From: an uncultured Treponema sp.
GTDB lineage: Bacteria; Spirochaetota; Spirochaetia; Treponematales; Treponemataceae
DNA: 45,972 bases
Direction: 5' to 3'
Assembly (NCBI GenBank): GCA_937885475.1
Contig: CAKZZR010000184.1
Coordinates: forward strand, 1-45,972
Made by a program: the position numbers and the translations under genes
Part shown: piece by piece, positions 22,583-30,166 of the stretch
Numbering within the stretch: position 1 is the stretch's first letter
Layout of the letters: every line of letters begins with the position of its first letter
The notes under the pieces: generated by a model
Told to the model about the DNA's origin: nothing
The model's input: the letters and a program-made list of their open reading frames with translations, nothing else
The model's database searches: none

Positions 22583-23680
22583 ATGAAACATACAATTCAC
22601 CTTGTTTTTACCCTTGCTGTTCTCATTCTGCTTTCACTGCCCGTCATTTTTTTCAATTCAAAGCAGACTGTCTCAGAAAAAGAAAACCGTGCGCTTGCCG
22701 CAGAGCCAGCGTTGATAAAAGAAAACCGCCTGAACGAACGACTCTTCGCGGAATATGACGAGTATTTCAGCGACCACATTGGCTTCCGAGAGGAACTGAT
22801 TCAACTGAACGCGAAAACTCCGCTCCATATCGAAAAAGAAAGCTCTGTCGGAAAGGCAGTTGCGGGAAAAAACGGCTGGTATTTCTATACGCTCCCCTCA
22901 GACGGCAACAATCTTCTTGATTTCTACAAGCGGAATCTTCTGGGCGACGCTCAGCTTGCCCAGTTTTCTGAGCGTGTTTCCTCCGTCATGAAATGGTGTG
23001 CCGAGCACGAGATTCCTTGTATTTTTCTTATCTGCCCGAACAAACATTCCGTGTATGCCGAATATTACCCCTTCGACCGCCCCGAAGGAATCACCCGCGC
23101 CGACCAGCTGACGCATGTTTTTGACAAGCTTGGCGCAAACTATCTTTTTCCGCGAGACTTTCTGCTTTCAAAAAAGAGGGATTTTGACTTTCCGCTGTAT
23201 TATGAGACTGATACGCACTGGAATCCGCAGGGAGCCTACCTTGCGTTCACGCTGCTGCGCGAGAGAATTACAGAGCTGTTTCCACAGACGGACTTTTCGA
23301 ACATCGAGTATAACGCTACGATTTCAGAAAGCGAGACCGCCGGAGATTTGCTTCCGATGCTGAACATACAAACGGCGCGGAGCACGCAAATCACGCTGAC
23401 CCCCGTCAGGCGGAAACCAACTGATTTTTACAGCTACCTGAAAAATGCTGGTCGTGACGGTGTTCATACAAAGGGGGCTAATCCTACCTTACCCCGCGCT
23501 TTGATTTTTCGCGATTCGTTTTTCAGCGCACTAGAGCCGTTCGTTTCCCCGTTGTTTTCCGAAGCTGAATATGTCTGGAAGAAATTTGGAGAAGAGGATA
23601 AAAAATATGTTCTTGAATACAAACCTGACATCATAATATTTGAATCCGTGGAACGCTCTGCACTGAGAATCGTGCAGTAA
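22583..23680 (+). CDS. DHHW/AlgX-AlgJ-like SGNH-fold O-acetylation protein
   Basis: Membrane-anchored periplasmic protein (hydrophobic segment residues 5-25). It has an SGNH-like fold with the catalytic pair in DTHWN (Asp210, His212) and a nucleophile in RDSF (Ser312). Other family features are the early FSDHIGFREELIQLNA and the GKNGWYFY motif. It likely takes acetyl from the MBOAT protein and places it on a polysaccharide. It starts two bases after the MBOAT stop, with no separate ribosome binding site, so the two are coupled. At 365 residues it is normal. Confidence 0.88.
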   Translation: MKHTIHLVFTLAVLILLSLPVIFFNSKQTVSEKENRALAAEPALIKENRLNERLFAEYDEYFSDHIGFREELIQLNAKTPLHIEKESSVGKAVAGKNGWYFYTLPSDGNNLLDFYKRNLLGDAQLAQFSERVSSVMKWCAEHEIPCIFLICPNKHSVYAEYYPFDRPEGITRADQLTHVFDKLGANYLFPRDFLLSKKRDFDFPLYYETDTHWNPQGAYLAFTLLRERITELFPQTDFSNIEYNATISESETAGDLLPMLNIQTARSTQITLTPVRRKPTDFYSYLKNAGRDGVHTKGANPTLPRALIFRDSFFSALEPFVSPLFSEAEYVWKKFGEEDKKYVLEYKPDIIIFESVERSALRIVQ

Positions 23681-23956
23681 AAACTGATGTGTTCGAGAAC
23701 AGCTGTTTTCCAAGCATAAACTTTAACAAATTTTGATAAAACGAGAGACAGAGCATGAATTTTGCCTTGGCAGAAAACTAAGCATAGTTTTTTGTTAGAA
23801 GTTCAGAAAAAAATCCAAAAAACATAATACTAACATCATCTGCTTCAAACGTTAACATACATCACCGAATCATTTTTAGAGCGAATGAAATGTTTAGTGG
23901 CAATAACATTAAAATAAATCCGCTCTTGCGATGTTATTGATTTTTAATACAAGTAA
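23681..23956. other. AT-rich intergenic region before the Abi island
   Basis: No gene was found. GC content falls sharply here compared with the left side. It contains a perfect inverted repeat CAATAACAT (23901-23909)/ATGTTATTG (23931-23939) with a 21-base loop, which may be a regulatory site or the edge of the acquired segment. Confidence 0.5.
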
Positions 23957-23994
23957 TCAATTTTATTGACTTTAAATTCAAATGTAATTATATT
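23957..23994 (+). promoter_or_regulatory. Promoter and palindromic operator of the XRE-Abi operon
   Basis: TTGACT (23966-23971) and TATATT (23989-23994) are 17 bases apart. The perfect palindrome TCAAT-TTT-ATTGA (23957-23969) overlaps the -35 box, a natural site for autorepression by the XRE protein. GGAG follows at 24012-24015. Confidence 0.7.
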
Positions 23995-24024
23995 ATAAAA
24001 AACAGAATTTTGGAGATGAATTTT

Positions 24025-24765
24025 ATGTCAAGTTTTAACAAAAGTTTACTTGGAAAGAATATTAAGATTCTGGCCTCTAAAAAGGGGATTAAGCTTGGAG
24101 ATATAGAAAACGAAGCTGGTGTAAGTGCTGGATATCTATCTCGACTAGCGAATGAAGATAATAAAAATAGCTTTCCGATTATGGATTTGATTTTCTTAAT
24201 ATCTAAAAAGTTTGATGTTTCTGTAAACTCTCTTCTTTCTGTCGATTTTTCAAGTTTGACTCCAAATGAAATTCTTCTTTCTCAATTTTTTGATAAACTA
24301 AGCAAAGATACAGAAAACAATTCGCTAGTTTGGGAGTTAGAGTCTAAAAAAAAGCTTGAGGACTGTTTGCAACACGGAGGACATCCCCTCTTTTTTGCAG
24401 ATGAACCAAGAGATCCTAATACAACTTTCTATTATCATTCTGCATTTGAATCAAACACAATTATTATTGGCGATAGTTATAAAGTTGGTATCAGTAATAA
24501 ATGGCTATATATGATGAATGTTCAGAAGAATGGGGGCTTTGAAAACGGTTTTGAATTATACTTTGTATATATAAATTACAACGGTTATTCACAAATTGAG
24601 CCAATATGTATGGCTTATCCAAATTCTGAACTTTTTAACCAATTGAATGATTTATGTAATGCTGCTGCAGAATCAAGCAGACATGTAAAACTATCTGATT
24701 CTGTACGAAATTCTATAAATCAATATCTCAATGAATCTAACACTGTAGATATAGATTCATTCTAA
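24025..24765 (+). CDS. XRE-family regulator with a C-terminal domain of unknown function, next to an Abi protein
   Basis: 246 residues. The N-terminal helix-turn-helix is clear (LLGKNIKILASKKGIKLGDI, AGVSAGYLSRLANED, residues about 8-65). The remaining 180 residues form an alpha/beta domain with aromatic-rich strands (TIIIGDSYKVGI, NKWLYMMNVQ, FELYFVYIN) that was not recognised. ATG 24025 is used because GGAG lies nine bases upstream. Codon use is far more AT-rich than the core genes, suggesting recent transfer. It is 13 bases upstream of the Abi-type gene. It could be the transcriptional regulator of the system or an extra functional part of it. Confidence 0.8.
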   Translation: MSSFNKSLLGKNIKILASKKGIKLGDIENEAGVSAGYLSRLANEDNKNSFPIMDLIFLISKKFDVSVNSLLSVDFSSLTPNEILLSQFFDKLSKDTENNSLVWELESKKKLEDCLQHGGHPLFFADEPRDPNTTFYYHSAFESNTIIIGDSYKVGISNKWLYMMNVQKNGGFENGFELYFVYINYNGYSQIEPICMAYPNSELFNQLNDLCNAAAESSRHVKLSDSVRNSINQYLNESNTVDIDSF

Positions 24766-24778
24766 AGGAGAGGTGTTT

Positions 24779-25747
24779 ATGTTGTCGTTTTCAGGCTTGG
24801 TTAATTATCTTAAGAACAAGCATTCCATAACTATAGCTAAATCTCAAGAACGCGAATTACGTAATATTGGTTATTACCATGGTTATAAAGGATATCGTTT
24901 TATTAGAGATTCTTCTAATAAAATTCCATTTACAAATCTGAAAGAGATTTCTACCTTAAATAAATTTGATTTGGATTTAAAAACCCTAATGTACCCCAAA
25001 ATAATGTACATTGAAACTGCATTAAAAAGTTTCTTTATTGAATCAGTATTAGATGATGCACAATCTGAAAAGATGGCTGATATATATTCCAGAACTGTTA
25101 CAGAATATAAGGAATATCAGAAAGGCTCTAAAAAATATGGAGAAGCTTTTAGAAAACGTATGAATCTTCAAATGAAAATTGATTCTGCACTTATACGAGA
25201 TTATCAAAAAGGAAAAGAAATAGAAAAACATTTCTTTAACAATGACAAGACTATTCCTGTATGGGCGGTTTTTGAATCGCTTACATTAGGAGAATTTGGT
25301 AATTTCTTTGATTGTGTTAATCAATCAACTAGAACAGAAACTTCCAAACTTCTTGGATTACCTACAAATTTGGATGCAGATGGAAAATTGATTTCCTTTA
25401 TCATTTATACATTAAGAGATTTGCGAAATGCTGTAGCACATAATAGTGTAATTTTTGATACCAGGTTTAAGACTTCTAAAATTAATCAGCGTCTAGTTTT
25501 ACTTCTTGAAAACGAAACTGGAATAAGAAACCTTGATTTTAAATATATAAGCTCTTACATAATTCTGATTTCATACATTTTCAAGAAGCTTGGATTGCAA
25601 AAAGACTGCAAAAGTTTTATACACGAGTATCTTACAAAATGCGATTATTTACATCAAAATCTCCCTAAAAACATATGTTTTCAGATTTTAGGAACAAATA
25701 ATAAGGCTATAATGGCATCTCTTGAAACTTACATACAAACAAAGTGA
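24779..25747 (+). CDS. Abi_2/AbiF-type HEPN protein, likely RNase toxin of a defence system
   Basis: 322 residues. The N-terminal region has the Abi_2 pattern (a start-proximal LVNYLKNKH, then RNIGYYHGYKGYRFI where relatives have NYYRLSGY). The HEPN RNase motif R-x4-H is seen as LRDLRNAVAHN (Arg216, His221 from this start). Other family-like parts are VWAVFESLTLGEFGNFF and LMYPKIMYIETALKSFF. It is cytoplasmic. AAGGAG precedes ATG 24779. Base composition is AT-rich, like the regulator before it. Directly downstream are a promoter and a short structured RNA, as in AbiF loci where a noncoding RNA acts as antitoxin. Toxicity and targets are inferred from the family. Confidence 0.87.
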   Translation: MLSFSGLVNYLKNKHSITIAKSQERELRNIGYYHGYKGYRFIRDSSNKIPFTNLKEISTLNKFDLDLKTLMYPKIMYIETALKSFFIESVLDDAQSEKMADIYSRTVTEYKEYQKGSKKYGEAFRKRMNLQMKIDSALIRDYQKGKEIEKHFFNNDKTIPVWAVFESLTLGEFGNFFDCVNQSTRTETSKLLGLPTNLDADGKLISFIIYTLRDLRNAVAHNSVIFDTRFKTSKINQRLVLLLENETGIRNLDFKYISSYIILISYIFKKLGLQKDCKSFIHEYLTKCDYLHQNLPKNICFQILGTNNKAIMASLETYIQTK

Positions 25748-25772
25748 AATAGAGTGAAGTTAAAAATACCTA

Positions 25773-25800
25773 TTGACAATTATTTCAGATTAAATATAAT
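25773..25800 (+). promoter_or_regulatory. Strong promoter of the small RNA after the Abi gene
   Basis: Perfect TTGACA (25773-25778) and perfect TATAAT (25795-25800) with a 16-base spacer. It is the best consensus promoter in the window and lies 26 bases after the Abi stop codon. No start codon with a ribosome binding site follows. Confidence 0.8.
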
Positions 25801-25806
25801 GGATAC

Positions 25807-25874
25807 TGAATTGCGGTGGAAGTCTTCGGACGACACCTATGAGCTCCTGATGCGTCGGGGGCTTAATTTTTTTT
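25807..25874 (+). ncRNA. Short structured RNA, candidate AbiF-associated RNA antitoxin
   Basis: About 68 nt from a predicted start near 25807 to the end of a T8 run. Hairpin 1: GGTG (25815-25818) pairs with CACC (25834-25837), and GTC with GAC around a TTCG tetraloop. The bulge GAA/GA between them can form tandem sheared G-A pairs. Hairpin 2: AGCTCCTGA (25842-25850) pairs with TCGGGGGCT (25855-25863) around TGCG, then T8, forming an intrinsic terminator. It does not match SRP RNA or any riboswitch I know. Position and form fit the noncoding RNA that accompanies AbiF proteins. Confidence 0.72.
25842..25874 (+). terminator. Intrinsic terminator of the small RNA
   Basis: A 9-bp stem (three G-T pairs) with a TGCG loop, then TAA and eight T (25867-25874). 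Confidence 0.85.
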
Positions 25875-25898
25875 ACCTCTCCCCTAAAAAACTCCCCT

Positions 25899-27296
25899 TT
25901 ACCCCCTAAGCTTATTCCTTACGTGCAAAATGCAGATTGCGCTCAGCAGGAATGTCAGAAAATCGCTTACTGGCATTGAGTACAAGACTCCGTCCAAGCC
26001 AAAAAAACGAGGTAAAAGCAGGGCAAAGCCTACGCCAAAAATCACCTCGCGCACTACGGAAAGGGCGGTGCTTAAAAAGGCTTCACCCAAGGCCTGAAGG
26101 TATATGAACGTTGCTTTGTTCACGCAGGCTAGAATCATCATGCAAAGATAGATTCTGAACGCTTTTAGGGCAAAGCTTGTGTAGTATGGGCTTTCGTTTG
26201 CGCTTCCAAAGATTTTTATGATTTGACCAGGCATTGCTTCCGCAAAGAAAAGGGCTGCGGCTCCGACCGCCGCCTCGCAAATCAAAAGGTATTTGAAGAG
26301 CGTTTTTGCCCTGTCTTTTCGTTCTGCGCCAAGGTTGTAGCTTGCAATCGGAATGCAGCCTGCCGCCATTCCCACGCATACAGAGATCACAATCTGAAAG
26401 AATTTCATCACGATTCCGACCACCGCCATCGGAATCTGCGATAGCTCCGGCTTGCAAAAAATTGCGTCCATTGCACCGTACTTACGAATCATATTGTTGA
26501 TGGCGGCCATTGCGGCAACCAGGCTGATTTGGGACAAAAAGCTGCATCCGCCAAGGCTTACTACACGCATCCATACTTCTTTTTTTAGAATAAAGCTTGA
26601 TTTCTGCAATTTAATCAGCCTCAGATGGCACAAATACCACACGGCAAGGACGCATGTTACAATCTGCCCGATGACGGTCGCAATTGCGGCTCCCTTCATT
26701 CCCCATTTTAAGGCAAAAATAAAAATCGGATCCAGAATTATGTTGGTTACGGCTCCTGCCAATGTGCTTATCATCGCAAAACGCGGGTTTCCGTCGCTTC
26801 GGATTATGGGGTTCATTGCCTGCCCGAACATATAGAACGGAAGTCCCGATGCAATCCAGAAAAAATATTCCTTGGAAAGCGCAAAGGTCTCCTGATTCAC
26901 TCCGCCACCAAAGAATCGTACGATTGGCTCCAAAAGCGTATAATACACCGCCGTAAGAACAATGCTTGCGGCAATCGTAAGAATTATTGAGTTTCCGACC
27001 GCTGTGTGGGCTTTTTCCTCGTTTCCGGCACCCAGCATATTTGAAACATAAGCACACGCGCCGTCGCCAATCATAACGCTTATGGCAAGGGCAATTACCG
27101 TAAGCGGAAATACGACCGTATTAGCCGCATTTCCGTAGGAACCAAGATAGGTTGCGTTTGCAATAAAAATCTGGTCAACGATGTTGTAGAGCGCGCCCAC
27201 CAAAAGACTTATGATGCATGGAAGACTGTATTTTTTCATAAGCTTAGGAATTGGGTCAGAAATCAAAAAATAATGGGAATAATTGGTTTTGGACAT
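25899..27296 (-). CDS. MATE-family multidrug/Na+-type efflux transporter
   Basis: 465 residues with twelve predicted membrane helices in two similar halves. Family signatures are IPKLMKKYSLPCIISLLVGA, LYNIVDQIFIA, MIGDGACAYVSNMLG, and in the second half ASYNLGAERKDRAKTLFKY. It probably exports cationic compounds using an ion gradient. ATG 27296 is preferred because AGAGGT lies just upstream and the protein family starts there; an earlier in-frame start adds 18 unlikely residues. The upstream leader has a large hairpin (27369-27426). Confidence 0.93.
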   Translation of the reverse strand: MSKTNYSHYFLISDPIPKLMKKYSLPCIISLLVGALYNIVDQIFIANATYLGSYGNAANTVVFPLTVIALAISVMIGDGACAYVSNMLGAGNEEKAHTAVGNSIILTIAASIVLTAVYYTLLEPIVRFFGGGVNQETFALSKEYFFWIASGLPFYMFGQAMNPIIRSDGNPRFAMISTLAGAVTNIILDPIFIFALKWGMKGAAIATVIGQIVTCVLAVWYLCHLRLIKLQKSSFILKKEVWMRVVSLGGCSFLSQISLVAAMAAINNMIRKYGAMDAIFCKPELSQIPMAVVGIVMKFFQIVISVCVGMAAGCIPIASYNLGAERKDRAKTLFKYLLICEAAVGAAALFFAEAMPGQIIKIFGSANESPYYTSFALKAFRIYLCMMILACVNKATFIYLQALGEAFLSTALSVVREVIFGVGFALLLPRFFGLDGVLYSMPVSDFLTFLLSAICILHVRNKLRG

Positions 27297-27368
27297 AAAT
27301 ACCTCTGAAAAATCAATCGCAGCCGCTGCATTTTTCAAAGCATGTCTCAAAACACTTTAAAATAAAAA

Positions 27369-27426
27369 CAGTGAGCTGCCACAGCTGGACTTACGCCATT
27401 TGCTTTTCGCTACCTGCAACTCACTG
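27369..27426 (-). promoter_or_regulatory. Long hairpin leader or terminator upstream of the MATE gene
   Basis: On the minus strand CAGTGAGTTGC (27416-27426) pairs with GCAGCTCACTG (27369-27379) in an 11-bp stem (one G-T pair) closing a 36-base interior. The interior has a smaller AGCTG-TGG-CAGCT palindrome overlapping the closing arm. TTTTTATTTT follows. A TTTAATAT -10-like sequence lies just upstream, so a transcript could start at the hairpin. It is either the terminator of the response-regulator operon or a conditional leader for the exporter. No known riboswitch consensus was recognised. Confidence 0.5.
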
Positions 27427-27512
27427 CATATTAAATTTGTCAGATTTTTATGGAAAAATCAAGATGAATGGTTTATTCGTGCGGAGAACACCAAAAAAAC
27501 GCAAGCTTTGCA

Positions 27513-28130
27513 TTACTCTCCGAATTTCAAAATCACTTCCTCATGATTTTTGCAGCCTGTTTTGGCGTAGATTCGGGAAAGATAGTTTTCGAGCGAGCGG
27601 GGAACTATATTCAAGTCCTTTACAATCTGCGCGTTGCTCTTACGTTCAAGGATTTTCTTGAAGATTTTCTGCTCCTGTTTGGTAAGTCCGTCAAACATTG
27701 TACGGTACGAAAAGAGCGGTGCAACAAGAGTCTGCTGAACAAAAGTCTCGCCCGAAATGATTTTTTCAATCGCAAGAATAAGTTCTGATTCAGGCGCAGA
27801 TTTTGAGACAAAGCCTGCCGCGCCATATTCAAGCGCAAGCGACACGATTCCGCTTTTTGCGTACATCGAGTAGACCAGAATCTTAATGCTAGGGAAAATT
27901 TCGCGAACAAGTCGCATCAAATCAAGCCCGCTTTCCTCGCCTAAAAATAAATCCAGAATCAGAATGTCTGGCAACTCGTTTTGCCCACTCAATTCATAAA
28001 GCTTTTGCAATGCTTCGCTTTTTTCTGATGCCGCGCCAAGACATAAAAAATCCTCGTGTTCAGAAATCAGCTGGCGGATTCCTAAATTCGTGATGGTATG
28101 GTCTTCAACCACAAAAAACTTCGTCTGCAT
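27513..28130 (-). CDS. Response regulator, NarL/LuxR type
   Basis: 205 residues. Receiver domain 1-125 with acidic pocket Glu9/Asp10, phospho-acceptor Asp60 (ILILDLFLGE) and Lys110 (GFVSKSAP). The DNA-binding LuxR-type helix-turn-helix covers about 145-200 (LTKQEQKIFKKILERKSNAQ, LENYLSRIYAKTGC). It starts 12 bases after the kinase stop with a GGGAAG-type ribosome binding site. It should be phosphorylated by the kinase and may control the MATE gene downstream. Confidence 0.93.
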   Translation of the reverse strand: MQTKFFVVEDHTITNLGIRQLISEHEDFLCLGAASEKSEALQKLYELSGQNELPDILILDLFLGEESGLDLMRLVREIFPSIKILVYSMYAKSGIVSLALEYGAAGFVSKSAPESELILAIEKIISGETFVQQTLVAPLFSYRTMFDGLTKQEQKIFKKILERKSNAQIVKDLNIVPRSLENYLSRIYAKTGCKNHEEVILKFGE

Positions 28131-28142
28131 TTTTCTTCTTCC

Positions 28143-28955
28143 CTATATATAGTAATTTTTCTTTTTGAGCGGCATGAAAATCGTGATTTGCGTTCCTTCT
28201 TCCTTTTCCGATTGCACGCTGAAACTTGCGCCTACGAGACGGCTCCGTTGCTTCATGCCGCGAAGCCCAAAATGCTTTTCATCGTTGTCCAGGCGGTTTT
28301 CCGTTTCAAAGCCTTTTCCGTCATCACTTATAAAAATATACAGCCCCTTTTCCTCACCGCCACTTTCGTTCCTTACGAGCGTTACAACCTCGCTTGCCTC
28401 TGCATGTTTTACCACATTGGTAAAGGCTTCCTGCGCAATTCTGTACAAGTTCAGAATCGCATCCTCGCATAAAAAAGAAGAGTCCGTGCCGTCAAGAATT
28501 GAAATGCGAAAATTGACCTCGCTTTTTTCTGCCATTTCTGCGCACAGATTTTTAAGGCTTTGCAAGAAGTCGGTTTTAGTGATGTCTGGCGGCGCAAGAT
28601 TGTAACTCATATTCCTTACCTGCAATAGCGATTTTTCAAGAATAGAGGAGATTTCCCCAAGGTTTTGAGCCGCATCTTTTTTCTGCGAAAGGTTTTTACA
28701 GTAGCGAAGATTCTGAGCCACCGTGTCGTGCAATTCCCGCGCAATTCTAGCCCGCTCTTCTTCCTGTGCATGGATTATATGCAAAAGATATTCGCTTGAA
28801 TTCTCAAGGTTTTTCTTTGATTTGATGAATCGAATGACAAGTGCAATTACAAAAAGCACCCCGAAAAAAATAATTACATCAAAAACAAGAAAAAAAAGCG
28901 TATAATTATGAAGAATCGCCTCAAGTTCGCTGAGTTCTTGTGCAGGTGAAGGCAT
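28143..28955 (-). CDS. Sensor histidine kinase, NarL-partner type (HisKA_3)
   Basis: 270 residues with one membrane helix (18-44) and almost no sensory region. The phospho-histidine is His76 in ARELHDTVAQNLR. The ATP-binding domain has NLYRIAQEAFTNVVKHAEAS (N box), SDDGKGFE and HFGLRGMKQR. The start ATG 28955 lies two bases after the stop of the preceding membrane-protein gene. The kinase frame stays open upstream, but those residues are a wrong-frame reading of that gene. The missing sensor part is probably supplied by the membrane protein. Confidence 0.92.
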   Translation of the reverse strand: MPSPAQELSELEAILHNYTLFFLVFDVIIFFGVLFVIALVIRFIKSKKNLENSSEYLLHIIHAQEEERARIARELHDTVAQNLRYCKNLSQKKDAAQNLGEISSILEKSLLQVRNMSYNLAPPDITKTDFLQSLKNLCAEMAEKSEVNFRISILDGTDSSFLCEDAILNLYRIAQEAFTNVVKHAEASEVVTLVRNESGGEEKGLYIFISDDGKGFETENRLDNDEKHFGLRGMKQRSRLVGASFSVQSEKEEGTQITIFMPLKKKNYYI

Positions 28956-28957
28956 GG

Positions 28958-29554
28958 CTATTTTTTCTCTATCCTTACTGCCACACGGTAAATGGCGTAG
29001 CCCGCAAAGGTGGCGATAAGGCGGTCTAAGAACGAAACGGGAATCTGAGCAAGAATGCACGAAGCGAGCAGACTGAAATGCTGGTGAACGAAACTTTCGG
29101 TGAAAGACTTGATAGGATTCATCATGTCGGGAACATTGCGATACCTTAAATGGAAGTAGTCGATTATGCCGCTCGTAAACACCGTGCAGAATAAAGAAGT
29201 GAGCGTAATCATCAGAAGATATAAAAGCGTGACCATAACATTGATTCTGAATTCGTCTTTGCGCCGGGCGATAAACCATGTGGAAACGACGATGAGAACG
29301 CCGCAAATTGAGTACAAGAAGATGAACGGGTCGCCTTCGCCCTTTACAAAAATCCAAATCAACGAATTGATGATATTGTAGCCAAGCGAAACACAAAGTG
29401 CGGGCAAAAGCCCCGCATAAAACACCACCGCCACCGTCCAAATAGTATCAAAAAAAAGCGGAATGCCAAGCGCATGGTAAAAAATCTGAACCATGAGAAA
29501 ATTGAGAGCTTCGGCAATAATGCAGACAAGCACGAGCTTTAAGATTCTAGGCAT
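28958..29554 (-). CDS. Multipass membrane protein, likely sensor partner of the adjacent kinase
   Basis: 198 residues with five or six hydrophobic segments (for example LKLVLVCIIAEALNFLMVQI, FIFLYSICGVLIVVSTWFIA, LIATFAGYAIYRVAV). The layout resembles small integral proteins such as ECF S-components, but the family was not recognised. It precedes a sensor-poor histidine kinase, with the stop in an A6 run two bases before the kinase ATG. ATG 29554 is used; it lies six bases after TATACT with no ribosome binding site. Confidence 0.75.
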   Translation of the reverse strand: MPRILKLVLVCIIAEALNFLMVQIFYHALGIPLFFDTIWTVAVVFYAGLLPALCVSLGYNIINSLIWIFVKGEGDPFIFLYSICGVLIVVSTWFIARRKDEFRINVMVTLLYLLMITLTSLFCTVFTSGIIDYFHLRYRNVPDMMNPIKSFTESFVHQHFSLLASCILAQIPVSFLDRLIATFAGYAIYRVAVRIEKK

Positions 29555-29560
29555 GGCAAA

Positions 29561-29566
29561 AGTATA
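29561..29566 (-). promoter_or_regulatory. -10 hexamer TATACT six bases before the membrane-protein start
   Basis: On the minus strand TATACT is followed by TTTGCC and ATG 29554. A TTGGAA with an 18-base spacer could be the -35. It would give a leaderless mRNA for the two-component operon, starting just after the stop region of the upstream gene. Confidence 0.55.
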
Positions 29567-29573
29567 ACAGAAA

Positions 29574-30107
29574 TCAAATGAATCTTCCAATAACCGTACC
29601 TATGGCTATAAGAATCAGACAGCAATTCTGACCAAAGACAGGCGCTTTTTTTCCGATAAACTGAAAACCGATTGCCTCAATTATCGCAGAACCAAAAAGC
29701 AAAATAAGAATTCCTTTTATGCCTGATTCTGCAAACCAAAAGACAAAACGAAGCCAGCCCAGCACAAATTGAAGAACAGTTTCGTTCAGCGCGGCGGATG
29801 ATTCTTCCAAAAGTGCACCAACAATCAATTCGACTAAAAACACTATTCCGCCAATGATAAAACTTTCCCCCGCAAACCATAAAACGCGCGGAATAAAGGC
29901 AAAAAACGACTTTCGTTCAGCAAGTGAAATCCAACCTTCAACAAAATTGTCGTATTTTTTCTTAATTTCAGCATCTCGTGCGGCAATTCCTGATTTTTCA
30001 TAGCATCTCTGCGAGCAAAAGACATACTGCCGCGTAATCAGACTTGTATAGGATTTTACGCCGTCATTTTCAGAAATATACTCGCCGCAATAATCACAAA
30101 CCGCCAT
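29574..30107 (-). CDS. Membrane protein with N-terminal zinc-finger-like motif, unknown function
   Basis: 177 residues. The first 40 residues hold a C-x2-C...C-x3-C pattern (CDYCGEY..., FCSQRCYEK) that could bind zinc. Three to four membrane helices follow (VLWFAGESFIIGGIVFLVEL, GILILLFGSAIIEAIGF, CLILIAIGTVIG). GGAG stands six bases before the ATG. It is separated from the next gene by 19 bases that contain a promoter-like site. No family was recognised. Confidence 0.72.
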   Translation of the reverse strand: MAVCDYCGEYISENDGVKSYTSLITRQYVFCSQRCYEKSGIAARDAEIKKKYDNFVEGWISLAERKSFFAFIPRVLWFAGESFIIGGIVFLVELIVGALLEESSAALNETVLQFVLGWLRFVFWFAESGIKGILILLFGSAIIEAIGFQFIGKKAPVFGQNCCLILIAIGTVIGRFI

Positions 30108-30131
30108 CGCTTACTCCATAATAGAAAGGAT

Positions 30132-30158
30132 AAATCCCGCGCGTTTGGCGCAGGATTT
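30132..30158 (-). terminator. Hairpin after the coiled-coil membrane protein gene
   Basis: On the minus strand AAATCCTGCGC pairs with GCGCGGGATTT (11 bp, loop CAAAC). One pair is T-G in this orientation but C-A on the plus strand, so it suits minus-strand RNA. The T-run after it is poor. Confidence 0.55.
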
Positions 30159-30166
30159 TTTGCTTA

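Noticed and set aside
25807..25874. Reading the small RNA as SRP RNA, 6S RNA or a guanidine, fluoride or c-di-GMP riboswitch
   Set aside because: None of the conserved core sequences of these classes is present, and no gene follows it on the same strand.
23681..25898. A prophage or integrative element around the Abi genes
   Set aside because: No integrase, structural or replication gene and no tRNA attachment site were seen.
28143..29441. A 432-codon version of the histidine kinase starting at 29441
   Set aside because: The first 160 residues are a wrong-frame reading of the membrane-protein gene; the kinase sense begins at ATG 28955.
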